Shown here: positions 38,046 through 48,624 of the stretch, one piece after another
Layout: every line of letters begins with the position of its first letter
Numbering within the stretch: position 1 is the stretch's first letter
Assembly (NCBI RefSeq): GCF_013155275.1
Contig: NZ_JABJXS010000002.1
Location: forward strand, 496,001-560,000
Reading direction: 5' to 3'
DNA: 64,000 bases
Source of the DNA: Brenneria sp. hezel4-2-4
GTDB lineage: Bacteria; Pseudomonadota; Gammaproteobacteria; Enterobacterales; Enterobacteriaceae
Translations under genes and position numbers: made by a program
Notes under the pieces: generated by a model
What the model saw: the letters and a program-made list of their open reading frames with translations, nothing else
The model's database searches: none
Told to the model about the DNA's origin: nothing

Positions 38046-38783
38046 GTGAAAAACGAAAACAGAAAAGAGAACCGTCGGGCCGCATCATCTCCGATTATTG
38101 TGGCGCTGGACTATGCCGATCGACAGTCTGCGTTGTCGTTTGTTGACCGAATTGATGCTCAGGATTGCCGGTTAAAGGTGGGCAAAGAAATGTTCACGCT
38201 ATTTGGCCCGGATTTTGTTCGTGAGTTGCAGCAGCGCGGTTTTGATGTCTTTCTCGATCTCAAGTTTCATGATATCCCGAATACCGTCGCGCATGCCGTT
38301 GCCGCCGCGGCCGATTTGGGAGTATGGATGGTGAATGTCCATGCCAGCGGAGGGTCAAGAATGATGATGGCGGCGCAAGACGCGTTATTGCCATTCGGTG
38401 ATGACGCGCCATTATTGACCGCCGTTACGGTGCTGACCAGTATGGAAGAGGACGATCTGCGGGCTTTGGGCATCACGGCCAGCCCGGCGGAGCAGGCGGA
38501 AAGGTTGGCGCTGCTGGCGTATAACTGCGGTCTTGATGGCGTGGTCTGTTCCGCGCATGAAGCCGAACGTCTGAAACAGGTCTGCGGGGAGTCCTTCAAA
38601 TTGGTCACCCCGGGGATCCGTCCCGCCGGCAGCGATGTCGGCGATCAGCGCCGCATTATGACGCCGGTTCAGGCGCAGAGCGCCGGTGTGGATTATATAG
38701 TGATCGGCCGTCCGATCACCCAGTCCGCCGATCCGGCGCAAACGTTGCGTGATATCCGCGCTTCGCTGGTCAGCGGAGCGTAA
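38046..38783 (+). CDS. pyrF: orotidine 5'-phosphate decarboxylase
   Basis: 245 residues, as in E. coli, starting at GTG 38046. The active-site motif [10 protein letters not shown] carries the Lys/Asp pair, [13 protein letters not shown] and [17 protein letters not shown] (phosphate loop) are present, and the C-terminus has [12 protein letters not shown]. It makes UMP from OMP. The stop abuts the yciH start. About 215 bases before it carry the promoter region and no obvious attenuator. Confidence 0.97.
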   Translation: MKNENRKENRRAASSPIIVALDYADRQSALSFVDRIDAQDCRLKVGKEMFTLFGPDFVRELQQRGFDVFLDLKFHDIPNTVAHAVAAAADLGVWMVNVHASGGSRMMMAAQDALLPFGDDAPLLTAVTVLTSMEEDDLRALGITASPAEQAERLALLAYNCGLDGVVCSAHEAERLKQVCGESFKLVTPGIRPAGSDVGDQRRIMTPVQAQSAGVDYIVIGRPITQSADPAQTLRDIRASLVSGA

Positions 38784-38786
38784 GTG

Positions 38787-39116
38787 ATGAACCGTAACGA
38801 CAATAGCCATTTAGTATATTCCACCGAAACCGGACGTATTAAGCCGGCGGAAGAGAAGGTTGCCCGCTCCCCGGGCGACGGTATCGTCCGTATTCAGCGC
38901 CAGACCAGCGGGCGCAAAGGTAAAGGCGTTTGCGTAATAAGCGGTATCGATCTGGATAACGGAGCACTGGATAAGCTGGCGGCTGAACTAAAGAAAAAGT
39001 GTGGCTGTGGCGGCTCGGTGAAAGACGGCGTGATTGAAATTCAGGGGGATAAACGCGACTTATTGAAACAACTGCTGGAAGCCAAAGGAATGAAAGTCAA
39101 GCTGGCTGGCGGGTAA
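38787..39116 (+). CDS. yciH: SUI1/eIF1-like protein YciH
   Basis: 109 residues from ATG 38787; a GTG directly before it, at 38784, is also possible. SUI1 fold: VRIQRQTSGRKGKGVCVISG, LKKKCGCGGSVKDGVIEIQGDKRD, and ends MKVKLAGG. E. coli YciH has eIF1-like activity on start-site fidelity in vitro. Translationally coupled to pyrF. Confidence 0.96.
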   Translation: MNRNDNSHLVYSTETGRIKPAEEKVARSPGDGIVRIQRQTSGRKGKGVCVISGIDLDNGALDKLAAELKKKCGCGGSVKDGVIEIQGDKRDLLKQLLEAKGMKVKLAGG

Positions 39117-39179
39117 GCTGGACGGCGAATAACAGCAGGCCCAGAAAAAACGCTCTGACGCCTGCTGTCAGCGAATTCG

Positions 39180-39392
39180 TTAGTCGACCTGACGGCCGAT
39201 AATGCCCCCGATGGCCGCGCCACCCAATGTACCCAGCGTGCCGCCGTCGGTCAGGATAGCGCCACCCACCGCACCGGCGCCCGCGCCAATGGCAGTGTTA
39301 CGGTCTCGCTTAGACATATTTGAACAGCCAGCTAACGCCACTGTCAGCGCAATAGCTAAAACTGAAGTAGCAAACCGCTTATTTACTTTCAT
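39180..39392 (-). CDS. osmB: osmotically inducible lipoprotein OsmB
   Basis: 70 residues (E. coli 72). The signal peptide ends in the lipobox LAGCSN. A glycine-zipper body of GAGAGAVGGAILTDGGTLG type follows, ending IIGRQVD. It is an outer-membrane lipoprotein induced by osmotic and stationary-phase stress. It is convergent with yciH as in E. coli. Confidence 0.95.
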   Translation of the reverse strand: MKVNKRFATSVLAIALTVALAGCSNMSKRDRNTAIGAGAGAVGGAILTDGGTLGTLGGAAIGGIIGRQVD

Positions 39393-39725
39393 ATTGTTCC
39401 CCTTTCTACTCTTGGCCTCACTTTTTCAAGTGAATAAAATATCGTACTGCCACTTTTTCACGGTATTAAATAAACAGACCGCGCCTTCCTTTCTCTGCTG
39501 GTCAGTATAATCATCGGTAAAAACCGTAACAGGTAAAAAATCTTAATTCCCTAACGTTACGATAACGATAGCAATATTTGGTAAAATAGTTTGTTTTTTA
39601 GACACACAAATAAAAATAAATAGCGTCTTACAGCAGAACGCTGCCGGATCTTTAGCGATTTAGCCCATAGCGACGGCAGCAGGCGGTCGGGAGAATGGCG
39701 TGATATCCATTCATAGGGGCAGACG
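39393..39725. other. osmB/araD divergent intergenic region
   Basis: 333 bases, AT-rich near osmB. It takes the place of the deoT-yciZ-pdeR region found between osmB and rnb in E. coli. An ORF at 39557-39763 (minus) has no ribosome site and was not accepted. No araC-type operator was recognised. Confidence 0.4.
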
Positions 39726-40421
39726 ATGTTAGATGAACTTAAGCAACAGGTATTGGAAGCCAATCTGGCATTGCCGCGGCATCATCTGGTGACGTTTACC
39801 TGGGGTAATGTCAGCGCCGTAGACAAACGGAGCGGTCTGCTGGTGATTAAACCGTCAGGCGTGGAATATACCGCCATGAAGGCCGATGACATGGTGGTGG
39901 TGGAACTGGAAAGCGGCAAAATTATTGAAGGGACGAAAAAGCCGTCTTCCGATACCGATACTCATCGCGTGCTGTACCTGGCGTTTCCTGAGATCGGCGG
40001 CATTGTCCACACCCATTCCCGCCATGCCACCATCTGGGCTCAGTCGGGTAAAGATATCCCGGCCTGGGGAACCACCCATGCGGATTATTTTTATGGCGCC
40101 ATCCCCTGCACGCGTTTAATGACCGATGAGGAAATTAACGGCCGCTATGAATGGGAAACCGGCAAGGTGATTGTCGAAACCTTTCATTCCCGCCAACTTT
40201 CCCCGATGGCTATTCCCGCAGTGCTAGTGAACGCGCATGGGCCGTTTACCTGGGGAAACGATGCCGATAACGCAGTGCATAACGCCGTCGTGCTGGAGGA
40301 AGTGGCCTATATGGGGATGTTTTCACGTCAGTTAACGCCTGAGCTGAATGTGATGCAGCAAACGCTGCTGGATAAACACTATCTGCGCAAGCATGGTAAA
40401 AACGCCTACTACGGGCAATAA
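39726..40421 (+). CDS. araD: L-ribulose-5-phosphate 4-epimerase
   Basis: 231 residues, the exact length of E. coli AraD and closer to it than to UlaF/SgbE ([46 protein letters not shown]). Class II aldolase fold: Zn ligands include the His pair in HTHSRHA and a His in NAHGPFTWG. It converts L-ribulose 5-phosphate to D-xylulose 5-phosphate. It stands alone, without araB or araA, and is followed by its own terminator. Its inducer here is unclear. Confidence 0.88.
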   Translation: MLDELKQQVLEANLALPRHHLVTFTWGNVSAVDKRSGLLVIKPSGVEYTAMKADDMVVVELESGKIIEGTKKPSSDTDTHRVLYLAFPEIGGIVHTHSRHATIWAQSGKDIPAWGTTHADYFYGAIPCTRLMTDEEINGRYEWETGKVIVETFHSRQLSPMAIPAVLVNAHGPFTWGNDADNAVHNAVVLEEVAYMGMFSRQLTPELNVMQQTLLDKHYLRKHGKNAYYGQ

Positions 40422-40432
40422 CCCGGTTGAAA

Positions 40433-40458
40433 AAATCCCTCCGTTGCGGAGGGATTTT
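40433..40458. terminator. bidirectional terminator araD/cstA
   Basis: Stem AAATCCCTCC/GGAGGGATTT with a 5-base loop, an A-run before and T-run after. It ends both convergent genes. Confidence 0.85.
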
Positions 40459-40490
40459 GATGCTGAACGGTCGGATTTCGAACCGGCTGA

Positions 40491-42557
40491 TTAACTGCGA
40501 TGCGCATCCTCACGAAACATCACCGGCGTTTCCTGCGCGGTCGGTGTTTCGCTGTTCAGGGCGCGACGGATAACGAACAGCGCCGATATCAGCATCGTAA
40601 TGGCGACCAGCATAAAGAAACCGCACAGCGCGGCGTTAATCTGGTTACTGAATACGATGGTTTCCATATCCTTAATGGTTTTAGCCGGGGCAATCAACGT
40701 GCCTTGCTCAATGCCGGCAGAGAAACGTCTGGCCTGCGCCAAAAAGCCGATGTTGGCCTGCTCATGGAAAATCTTCTGCCAGCCGGCGGTCATGGAGGTA
40801 ATGAACAACCAGATCGTCGGAAGGATAGTGACCCAGGCATAGCGCTGCTTTTTCATCTTGAACAGTACGACGGTGCCAAGGATCAACGCCATGGACGCCA
40901 GCATCTGGTTACCGATACCGAACAGCGGCCACAGCGTATTGATCCCGCCCAGCGGATCGATAACGCCCTGGTAAACGAAGAATCCCCAGCCTGATACCGC
41001 GACAGTCGTCCCGGCCAGATTGCCTAACCACGAATGGCTGTTTGCCAGTCTGGGGATCACCACGCCCACCAGATCCTGCACCATAAAACGACAGGCCCGG
41101 GTGCCGGCATCCACGGCGGTCAGGATAAACAGCGCTTCAAACAGAATGGCGAAGTGATACCAGAAAGCCATCATTGCCCGACTGTTAAATATTTCGGTAA
41201 TGATATACGCCATTCCCACGGCGAAGGTCGGGGCGCCGCCGGCACGGGACAGCACCGAGGCTTCGCCCACGTCGGCGGCAATGGCGGAAAGCGCTTCCGG
41301 CGTAATGACAAAGCCCCAGCTATTAATCACCTGCGAGGCGCTTTCCACCGTGGTGCCAATCAAGGCCGCAGGGGAGTTCATCGCGAAATAGACGCCGGGT
41401 TCGATGACCGAGGCGCAGATTAACGCCATGATGGCGACAAAGGATTCCATCAGCATGGCGCCGTAGCCGATAAACCGGATATGGCTTTCACGCTCCACCA
41501 GTTTTGGCGTCGTACCGCTGGACACCAGCGCATGGAAGCCGGAAATCGCGCCGCAGGCAATGGTAATAAACAGGAAAGGGAACAGACTGCCGGAGAACAC
41601 CGGGCCGCTGCCGTCGATAAAGCGGGAAACGGCGGGCATTTTCATTTCCGGCATGGCGAAGACGATACCGACAGCCAGCCCGACAATCACCCCGATTTTC
41701 AGGAAGGTTGAGAGATAATCACGCGGCGCCAGCAGCAGCCAGACCGGCAGCACGGAGGCGATAAAACCGTAGATCACCAACGCCCAGGTCAGCGATGTCC
41801 CTTTTAAGGTGAAGAACGGCCCCCAGTAGGGATGAGCCGCGATGTTGCCGCCATAAACAATCGCCAGCATCATCAGTACAAAACCAATAATCGATACTTC
41901 AGCGATTTTCCCCGGGCGCAGGAAACGCATATAAACGCCCATAAACAACGCAATCGGAATGGTGGCGGCAATGGTGAATAATCCCCAGGGACTATCCGCC
42001 AGCGCTTTTACCACCACCAAGGCCAGCGCCGACAGGATGATGATCATCACGCCCAATGCCCCAAGCATGGTAATCACGCCGGCAAAGGCGCCCAGCTCTT
42101 GCTTGGCCATTTCCCCCAGAGAGCGGCCGTCACGGCGGGTAGAAATAAACAGCACCAGAAAATCCTGCACCGCCCCGGCCAGCATGACGCCAACTAAAAT
42201 CCAGATCGTACCGGGCAGAAACCCCATTTGAGCGGCCAGGATCGGGCCAACCAACGGCCCGGCGCCGGCAATGGCGGCAAAGTGGTGGCCGAACAGCACC
42301 CATTTATTGGTAGGAACGTAGTCCAGACCGTCATTATGGCGTTCTGCCGGCGTCAGGCGTCGGTCGTCAAGCTCAAAGACTTTTTTAGCGATAAACAGAC
42401 TGTAGAAACGATAGGCAATGCTGTAACAGGCTACCGATGCAACAACCAACCACACGGCATTGACGTGCTCACCGCGGCTAAGGGCCAGCATGGCGAAAGC
42501 GGTTGCTCCCGCCAGACCGACCAGCAGCCAGATCACGATGCTCTTGACGTTATTCAT
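40491..42557 (-). CDS. CstA/BtsT family pyruvate or peptide transporter
   Basis: 688 residues from ATG 42557 (AAGGAG upstream); the longer frame to 42617 adds 20 unconserved residues. It has many membrane spans, and the CstA core is unmistakable: NDGLDYVPTNKWVLFGHHFAAIAGAGP, GAVQDFLVLFISTRRDGRSLGEM, GTTPKLVERESHIRFIGYGAMLMESF, FWYHFAILFEALFILTAVDAGTRA. E. coli CstA and BtsT (YjiY) import pyruvate and, for CstA, have been linked to peptide use under carbon starvation. Sequence alone does not decide between them; the family is often CRP- and CsrA-controlled. Confidence 0.9.
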   Translation of the reverse strand: MNNVKSIVIWLLVGLAGATAFAMLALSRGEHVNAVWLVVASVACYSIAYRFYSLFIAKKVFELDDRRLTPAERHNDGLDYVPTNKWVLFGHHFAAIAGAGPLVGPILAAQMGFLPGTIWILVGVMLAGAVQDFLVLFISTRRDGRSLGEMAKQELGAFAGVITMLGALGVMIIILSALALVVVKALADSPWGLFTIAATIPIALFMGVYMRFLRPGKIAEVSIIGFVLMMLAIVYGGNIAAHPYWGPFFTLKGTSLTWALVIYGFIASVLPVWLLLAPRDYLSTFLKIGVIVGLAVGIVFAMPEMKMPAVSRFIDGSGPVFSGSLFPFLFITIACGAISGFHALVSSGTTPKLVERESHIRFIGYGAMLMESFVAIMALICASVIEPGVYFAMNSPAALIGTTVESASQVINSWGFVITPEALSAIAADVGEASVLSRAGGAPTFAVGMAYIITEIFNSRAMMAFWYHFAILFEALFILTAVDAGTRACRFMVQDLVGVVIPRLANSHSWLGNLAGTTVAVSGWGFFVYQGVIDPLGGINTLWPLFGIGNQMLASMALILGTVVLFKMKKQRYAWVTILPTIWLFITSMTAGWQKIFHEQANIGFLAQARRFSAGIEQGTLIAPAKTIKDMETIVFSNQINAALCGFFMLVAITMLISALFVIRRALNSETPTAQETPVMFREDAHRS

Positions 42558-42741
42558 AACCACAGCTCCTTCATTATTCAGGAAGATGTTAGCGCGAGTG
42601 TTAATGCAATTTAACAATAGTGGGTTTAATGGCGAAGAGAAGCGGCTGGATAAGAAAATGTGAGCAACAATAAGTTTTTGTAAAGAAATTTAAAGACTAA
42701 ACCGCTGTTGACCGGGCAAAGGGGGCTATAAAGGCCTTTAT

Positions 42742-42768
42742 GCCGCCGATCCGTTGCGGATCGGCGGC
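42742..42768 (-). terminator. hairpin after rnb
   Basis: Twelve-bp GC stem GCCGCCGATCCG/CGGATCGGCGGC with a short loop, 10 bases past the rnb stop. It is followed on the minus strand by ATAAAGGCCTTTAT, itself a palindrome. Confidence 0.7.
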
Positions 42769-42778
42769 ACAGAGGCGA

Positions 42779-44713
42779 TTAGGCGGCCGGTTTGGCGATA
42801 ATACTGCGGGTTTCGAGGCGCACCTCGGCAATAACCACATCCAGGGTATCGCCCTGACGATAAACCGCTTCACCTTTGATCAACACGGTTCCGGTGTCCT
42901 GGCTGCACACCAGCTCATCGCGCACGGCGTGAATAAAGGAGGAGGGGATAAACGCCACCGCGCCGTTGTCCAGCAGGCGAACGCGCAGGCCGCCGCGGGT
43001 AACATCCATGATTTCCGCCGGGAAGCGAGTAGAGGTTCCCGCCTTATCCTTAAGAAAACGGGCGTACAGCCAGTCGCCGACGTCTCGTTCCGCCATGCGG
43101 TTAAGACGGCGACGCTCCGATAGCTGCACGGTTATTTCATCCTGCGGTTTTTCCGCCGTCTGTCCGGCGATCACCGCCTTCAGCAACCGATGGTTGACCA
43201 TATCGCCGTATTTACGAATCGGGGACGTCCAGGTGGCGTAGGCTTCCAGGCCCAAACCAAAATGCGGCCCCGGCGTAGTGCTGACTTCGGCGAAAGACTG
43301 GAAACGACGAATACGGCTATCCAGAAACTGGGTGGGTTGCGCATCCAGTTCGCGGCGCAGGGCGCAAAAACCGTCAAGCGTCAGTAACGCCTGCGCATCG
43401 GCCTGAATACCGTGCGTATCTAAAACGGCGACGGCTTGTTCGACGGACGCCGGATCGAAACCGTTATGGACGTTATAGATACCAAAACCCAGTTTGTCGC
43501 GCAGCACAATGGCGGCGCAGACGTTAGCGGCGATCATCGCCTCTTCGACGATGCGATTGGCGATACGTCGCGGCTCAACGACGATATCCAGCACTTCGCC
43601 TTTTTCGCCCAGCAGGAAGCGATAATCCGGGCGATCCTTGAACACCAGCGCGTTGGCGGTGCGCCATGCGTTACGGGACAGACAAACGCGATGCAACAAG
43701 CGGATCTGCTCGGCAATCGCCGCGGAAGACGGCTGCCATTCACCCGCTTGTTCCAGCCAGTCGGAGACCTCGTCATAGACCAGCTTGGCTTTGGATTCGA
43801 TCCAGGCGGCAAAGAAGTGGATATCATTACCCAGCGAACCGTCGGCGGCGATGGTGACGCGGCAGGCGAGAACCGGGCGGCGCTCATCGGCGCGCAGCGA
43901 ACAGATATCATCTGACAATTGGCGCGGCAGCATCGGAATATTGAAGCCGGGCAGGTAATTGGTGAACGCGCGCTGGCGGGCGATGTTATCCAGTTCGCTG
44001 CCTGCTTCAACGTACGCCGTGGGATCGGCAATGGCGATAGTCAGCAGCAGCGAGCCGTCGCCCTTGTCCTGCACATACAACGCATCATCCATATCTTCGG
44101 TGCTGGCGCTGTCGATGGTAACGAAACTCAACGCGGTAAGATCTTCGCGTACCAGCGCGCCATCGTTGAGTTCGGCGGCATCGGCATCGGGGGCGGCGCG
44201 CTCCAGATTGTGTCGTGACAGTGTCACCCACCACGGCGCCAGCGGATCGTCGCCGGTGGTGATGTATTGGGTCAATTCAGCATGAAAACCGCGATCGCCC
44301 TTCAGCGGGTGGCGACGCATTTCAGCCACCGCCCAGTCACCATCCTGAAACGTATGACCGAGGTCGCGGGCGGGACGGCAACCGATGGCCTCTTTCAGTA
44401 ACGGATGGTCGGGAATAATGGATAAACGATCGTCTTTTTTCTGCACGCGGCCGACAAAGCGGCTCAGGAAAGGTTCAATCAGCGTTTCCGGTTCAGCAAT
44501 TTCACGCTCTTTTTCGGTGTGCAGCGTGGCGGTGATGCGGTCGCCGTGCATCACTTTTTTCATGTGCGGCGGGGGAATGAAATAGCTTTTTTGCGCATCA
44601 GCTTCAAGAAAGCCAAATCCTTTGTCGGTGCCTTTGACGACACCTTCGACTCGTGGCGTCTGAGAGTGAAGTTGCTGTTTTAGCTGTGCAAGCAGCGGAT
44701 TATCTTGAAACAT
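42779..44713 (-). CDS. rnb: exoribonuclease II
   Basis: 644 residues, identical in length to E. coli RNase II. Cold-shock RNA-binding domains lie at the N-terminus ([23 protein letters not shown]). The RNB catalytic domain has [14 protein letters not shown], with clustered Asp Mg2+ ligands, and the family stretch [21 protein letters not shown]. An S1 domain is at the C-terminus. It degrades mRNA processively 3' to 5'. A 331-base gap separates it from the divergent PTS operon and holds a GntR-type operator. Confidence 0.97.
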   Translation of the reverse strand: MFQDNPLLAQLKQQLHSQTPRVEGVVKGTDKGFGFLEADAQKSYFIPPPHMKKVMHGDRITATLHTEKEREIAEPETLIEPFLSRFVGRVQKKDDRLSIIPDHPLLKEAIGCRPARDLGHTFQDGDWAVAEMRRHPLKGDRGFHAELTQYITTGDDPLAPWWVTLSRHNLERAAPDADAAELNDGALVREDLTALSFVTIDSASTEDMDDALYVQDKGDGSLLLTIAIADPTAYVEAGSELDNIARQRAFTNYLPGFNIPMLPRQLSDDICSLRADERRPVLACRVTIAADGSLGNDIHFFAAWIESKAKLVYDEVSDWLEQAGEWQPSSAAIAEQIRLLHRVCLSRNAWRTANALVFKDRPDYRFLLGEKGEVLDIVVEPRRIANRIVEEAMIAANVCAAIVLRDKLGFGIYNVHNGFDPASVEQAVAVLDTHGIQADAQALLTLDGFCALRRELDAQPTQFLDSRIRRFQSFAEVSTTPGPHFGLGLEAYATWTSPIRKYGDMVNHRLLKAVIAGQTAEKPQDEITVQLSERRRLNRMAERDVGDWLYARFLKDKAGTSTRFPAEIMDVTRGGLRVRLLDNGAVAFIPSSFIHAVRDELVCSQDTGTVLIKGEAVYRQGDTLDVVIAEVRLETRSIIAKPAA

Positions 44714-44969
44714 AGCGTCCAGAAATACGGTTATAAGTAGCTCGATTAGCGGCAGACAGTTTTACGCGAATCAGCGGCCGGCGGCAAGCCCGATGTGCGG
44801 ATGATCCGGCGCGCTGCGCCGCCGGATATGACGGCGATTTTACGCGGTTGTGATGTTTTTCAGCGCCTTCGACTGCAGGTCGGCCAGCGGCAGGTTTGCG
44901 CGAACGCGCCCAACATCAGATAAGACGGCGTTTCTTCTTAAAATGTGACCAAACGCAGATTCTTGATCT

Positions 44970-44991
44970 TTTGTCTAGTTGTATAGACAAA
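44970..44991. promoter_or_regulatory. GntR-type operator before the PTS operon
   Basis: TTTGTCTA and TAGACAAA arms are 6 bases apart, 54 bases before the PTS start, in the 44714-45044 gap. The embedded minus-strand 12-mer TTGTCTATACAA recurs with one change at 48646-48657, before the GntR gene. A CRP-like left half (AAATGTGA) lies 22 bases upstream at 44941-44948. Confidence 0.65.
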
Positions 44992-45044
44992 TCTTGCCGT
45001 TTTCCGGCTATTACTTAATCAATGCCGAAAAACAGGAAGGGTAG

Positions 45045-46472
45045 ATGATGAAAGATCTTGGCAATAAAGTTCATGCTTTTGGTAAAGCGCTGATGATGCC
45101 GATTTCGGTGATCGCCGCCGCCGGGATTTTTTTAGGGCTGGCGGCAGCGATGCAAAACCCGGCCGTCACCGGCGATGCCTTTGCGGATATGCAAATTCCG
45201 CAATTGATCATTGGGTTTATCCGCCAGATTGCCGGGGCGCTGTTTGCCAACCTGCCGCTGTTTTTTGCCGTTGCCAGCGCGATTGGTCTGGCGAATGCGG
45301 AAAAGCCCACGGCGGCCTTTGCCGCGGTGATCGGCTTTATTTCCATGCACGTCGGGGTAAAGGCGACGCTTACCGCACAAAACCTGACGCCCGTCACCAC
45401 GTCCATTGATGCGCTGACTGCGGCAGGCATGGATCACACCGCCGCGCTGATGTATGCCGCCGAATTTACCCAAACGCTGGGCATCTTCACCTATAACATG
45501 AGCGTGCTGGGCGGAGTGATTGCCGGGGTGATCACGGTGCTGTTGCACAACCGCTTCTACACCATTGAATTACCGACGGCCATCAGCTTTTTTGGCGGGC
45601 GACGCTTTGTGCCGATCATTACCGTGGTGTGCCTGCCGTTAGTCGGCATCGGGCTGGCGACCATCGATAACCAAACGGTGGTGGGCGCGCTGAATATCTT
45701 TAATGCGTCGTTGACGCATCCGGGGATGGTCAGTGACGAGACCATTCGCGGGGCGACCACCTTTCTGGCGCAGGGCAAAATCCCGATCATGATGTTTGGT
45801 CTGCCCGGCGCCGCGCTGGCGATGTATCACTGTGCGCGTCCGCAGCATAAAAAACGGGTGAAAGCGCTGGTGCTGGCCGGGGCGCTGGCCTCATTCACCA
45901 CCGGCATCACCGAACCGCTGGAGTTCTGCTTTATCTTCGTCTCTCCGCTGTTATATCTAATCCATGCCGCGCTGAGCGGGCTGTCTTTTATGCTGATGTC
46001 GATGTTGCATCTGATGATCGGCAACATTCAGGGCGGAGCGATTGATCTGGTGGTATTCGGCATACTGGGCGGGTTGGAAACGCGCTGGTGGTATGCCGTG
46101 TTGCTGGGGTTAATTTACTTTCTGGCCTACTACTTCGCTTTCAGGTTCATTATCCGGCGCATGAACGTCGAGACGCCCGGGCGGGAATCCGAGGAGCACG
46201 CGCCGGAAACTCAGCCGATCAGCGCCGACCAGCGCACGAAAGATATCATTACCGGACTGGGCGGAGAGAACAATATCACCGACGTGGATTGCTGCTTTAC
46301 CCGCCTTCGCGTACAGGTGAAAGACATGACGCTGGTGGTGGACAAGACGTTGATGTCCACCGGCGCGAACGGTATCAACCGGGTTAACGAGCATAATATT
46401 CAGGTTATTTACGGCCCGAAAGTGGAAAAAATCGCCAGTGACGTCAAAATTGCGCTTGGCGTGACAGGGTAA
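45045..46472 (+). CDS. aglA: alpha-glucoside PTS permease, EIICB
   Basis: 475 residues. The EIIC membrane domain covers about 1-375 with ten spans and the glucose-superfamily signature GITEPLEF (287-294). The EIIB domain is at the C-terminus with its phosphorylation Cys417 in DVDCCFTRLRV. No EIIA domain is present, so EIIA-Glc from elsewhere must serve. It resembles Klebsiella AglA and GlvC/MalX. It imports and phosphorylates alpha-glucosides such as maltose, trehalulose or palatinose. ATG occurs twice at the start. The gene symbol is by analogy. Confidence 0.8.
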   Translation: MMKDLGNKVHAFGKALMMPISVIAAAGIFLGLAAAMQNPAVTGDAFADMQIPQLIIGFIRQIAGALFANLPLFFAVASAIGLANAEKPTAAFAAVIGFISMHVGVKATLTAQNLTPVTTSIDALTAAGMDHTAALMYAAEFTQTLGIFTYNMSVLGGVIAGVITVLLHNRFYTIELPTAISFFGGRRFVPIITVVCLPLVGIGLATIDNQTVVGALNIFNASLTHPGMVSDETIRGATTFLAQGKIPIMMFGLPGAALAMYHCARPQHKKRVKALVLAGALASFTTGITEPLEFCFIFVSPLLYLIHAALSGLSFMLMSMLHLMIGNIQGGAIDLVVFGILGGLETRWWYAVLLGLIYFLAYYFAFRFIIRRMNVETPGRESEEHAPETQPISADQRTKDIITGLGGENNITDVDCCFTRLRVQVKDMTLVVDKTLMSTGANGINRVNEHNIQVIYGPKVEKIASDVKIALGVTG

Positions 46473-46505
46473 CGTTATTTGAACCGGACAAAACAGGAAA
46501 TGGCT

Positions 46506-47831
46506 ATGACGAAGACGTACAGCATGGTGATTGTCGGTGGCGGATCAACCTGGACGCCGGGTTTGTTGAAAGCATTATGTAAACGGCAGGCGACCTTTCC
46601 GCTCAAGCGCGTGGTGATGTTTGACGTCAACGCCGGGCGGCAGGCGGTGATTGGCGATTTTGCCCGACTGCTGTTCAGTGAGGAATATCCGCAACTCGAT
46701 TTCTCCTATACCACCGATGTGGACGAAGCGTTTCGGGAGGTGGATTTCGTTTTCTGCCAGATGCGCACCGGCGGTTATGACATGCGGGAAAAGGATGAAA
46801 AAATTCCGTTGTCGCTGGGGGTGATTGGACAGGAAACCTGCGGCCCGGGCGGTTTTGCCTATGGGATGCGCTCTATCGGCGACATGATTGAACTGGTGCA
46901 GAACGTGCGTAGTCGTTCACCCGATGCGTGGATCCTGAACTACACCAATCCGGCGGCGATCGTCGCCGATGCGCTGCGGGTAAAATTTCCCCACGATCGG
47001 CGCATCCTCAATATCTGCGATCAGCCGGTCAATTTGCTGCGTTCTTACGCTCGTTTGTTGGGACGCGAGGCTAATGAGTTCGAACCGGTCTATTTTGGTC
47101 TGAACCATTTCGGCTGGTTTACCCATCTGTATGACCGGGAAGGGACGGATCTGCTGCCGCGGTTAAAAGAGATTATCCTCAACCAGGGATTTAAACCGGC
47201 GGACGCGGAACAGCGGGATCGCTCCTGGCTGGATACCTATGCGGTGGTTGCCGACATGATGCGGGATTTCCCGGATTTTCTGCCGAACACCTATCTGCAA
47301 TATTATCTCTATCCCGACTATAAGCTCAGCAAGCTGGATCCGAACTTTACCCGCGCCAACGAGGTGATGGCCGGAAGAGAGAAGCGGGTGTTTGAAACCT
47401 GCCGCGCCGCGGTGAAAGCCGGCACCACAAAAGACGCCAGCGTGGTGCATAACGATGCGCACGGCGACATGATTGTCGAAGTCGCCGAGTCTATCGCCTA
47501 CAACCAGCATCGTATATTTGTGGTGATCGTGGAAAACAATGGCCTGATAAACAATCTGGATGACAGTGCGATGGTGGAAGTGGCCGCCACGTTAGGCAGC
47601 AACGGGCCGCGGGCTTATGGCGTCGGCAATATTCCCACCTTTTACAAGGGGATGATCGAACAACAGTTCGCCTATGAACGGCTGACGGTTGAAGCCTGGT
47701 TTGAGGGTTCTTACCACAAGGCGCTACAGGCGCTGACCCTCAATCGGTTGGTGGTGGATGCCAAAAAGGCCCGTAAGGTGCTGGATGCCTTGATAGAAGC
47801 GAACAAAGGCTATTGGCCGGCGCTGAAGTAG
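46506..47831 (+). CDS. aglB: 6-phospho-alpha-glucosidase (GH4)
   Basis: 441 residues from ATG 46506 (AGGAAA upstream), against 440 in Klebsiella AglB. It has the NAD-binding loop VIVGGGSTWTPGLLKAL and the GH4 signatures GQETCGPGGFAYGMR, NYTNPAAI and ICDQPVNLL. The CDxP form of the last motif is typical of alpha-specific members. It uses NAD+ and a divalent metal, through the Cys and neighbouring His, to split phosphorylated alpha-glucosides delivered by the EIICB. It starts 33 bases after aglA in one operon. Confidence 0.87.
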   Translation: MTKTYSMVIVGGGSTWTPGLLKALCKRQATFPLKRVVMFDVNAGRQAVIGDFARLLFSEEYPQLDFSYTTDVDEAFREVDFVFCQMRTGGYDMREKDEKIPLSLGVIGQETCGPGGFAYGMRSIGDMIELVQNVRSRSPDAWILNYTNPAAIVADALRVKFPHDRRILNICDQPVNLLRSYARLLGREANEFEPVYFGLNHFGWFTHLYDREGTDLLPRLKEIILNQGFKPADAEQRDRSWLDTYAVVADMMRDFPDFLPNTYLQYYLYPDYKLSKLDPNFTRANEVMAGREKRVFETCRAAVKAGTTKDASVVHNDAHGDMIVEVAESIAYNQHRIFVVIVENNGLINNLDDSAMVEVAATLGSNGPRAYGVGNIPTFYKGMIEQQFAYERLTVEAWFEGSYHKALQALTLNRLVVDAKKARKVLDALIEANKGYWPALK

Positions 47832-47843
47832 TCGCGAAACAGG

Positions 47844-48593
47844 TTATAGCGCCAGCAACGGGCGCGGCGGCGCATCAAGCGTAAAGGTATAGTGCCGCTG
47901 GTTGTAGTAGACATTCGACAGTTCGAATGGCACGCCGTTGGCGAAAAATGCGATCACGCTGGCGCGCAGCACCGGTTCATCACGCGCCAGCCCCAGCGCT
48001 TCCCGTATTTCCGACGCGGGAAGTTCGGCAAAGATCTGCTTGCGGCTGCCGACGGCGTCATAGCCTTTTGATTTGAGGTAAGCATACTTGGACTGGCTGA
48101 GATCCTGCTCTTGCAGATCGGGGAACAGCGCCTGATTCATCCACGATTGTTCATAGACAAACGGCGTGCCGTCAATCAGGCGCAGGCGAACCATATACAG
48201 AACCGGCGCGGATTCAGGCAGTTGCAGCGCGCTGGCCACCTCAGGACTGGCCGTCTGCCGGGAAAAGTGCAGCAGATGATTGACGATCTTACGCTGGGCG
48301 CTGCTGGCGACCTCGCTGGACGTCAGGTGTTGATCGAGCGGCAACTGCACCTTGACGCGGGTATCCGGCTGGGCGACAAAGGTGCCGCGGCCGCGAAAAC
48401 GCTCGACCAACCCCTGCCTGACCAGATAATCCACCGCTTTGCGCGCCGTCATCCGTGAAACCTGATATTGCTGACACATTTCCGCCTCGGTGGGCAGCGG
48501 ATCGCCGGGCTTCAGCACATTCTCACGGATCTGGCGGCCCAGAATCTGCTCGATTTGCAGATAAAAAGGGACAAAGGAATGCTTATCAATCAT
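47844..48593 (-). CDS. GntR family regulator with UTRA domain
   Basis: 249 residues. The winged helix-turn-helix near the N-terminus is PLPTEAEMCQQYQVSRMTARKAVDYLVRQGL, with the wing RFRGRGTFVAQP. A UTRA ligand domain follows (LIDGTPFVYEQSWMN, YNQRHYTFTLDAP). HutC/TreR-like members sense a sugar phosphate or similar. It is convergent with aglAB, 12 bases away. GTCTATA-type palindromes lie both upstream of itself and before the PTS operon, so it probably represses both. Confidence 0.88.
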   Translation of the reverse strand: MIDKHSFVPFYLQIEQILGRQIRENVLKPGDPLPTEAEMCQQYQVSRMTARKAVDYLVRQGLVERFRGRGTFVAQPDTRVKVQLPLDQHLTSSEVASSAQRKIVNHLLHFSRQTASPEVASALQLPESAPVLYMVRLRLIDGTPFVYEQSWMNQALFPDLQEQDLSQSKYAYLKSKGYDAVGSRKQIFAELPASEIREALGLARDEPVLRASVIAFFANGVPFELSNVYYNQRHYTFTLDAPPRPLLAL

Positions 48594-48624
48594 CTCATCT
48601 TTCTCCCGTTGGTTCGCCTGTCCG

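Noticed and set aside
39557..39763. 68-aa minus-strand ORF before araD
   Set aside because: No ribosome site, and it overlaps the araD start region.
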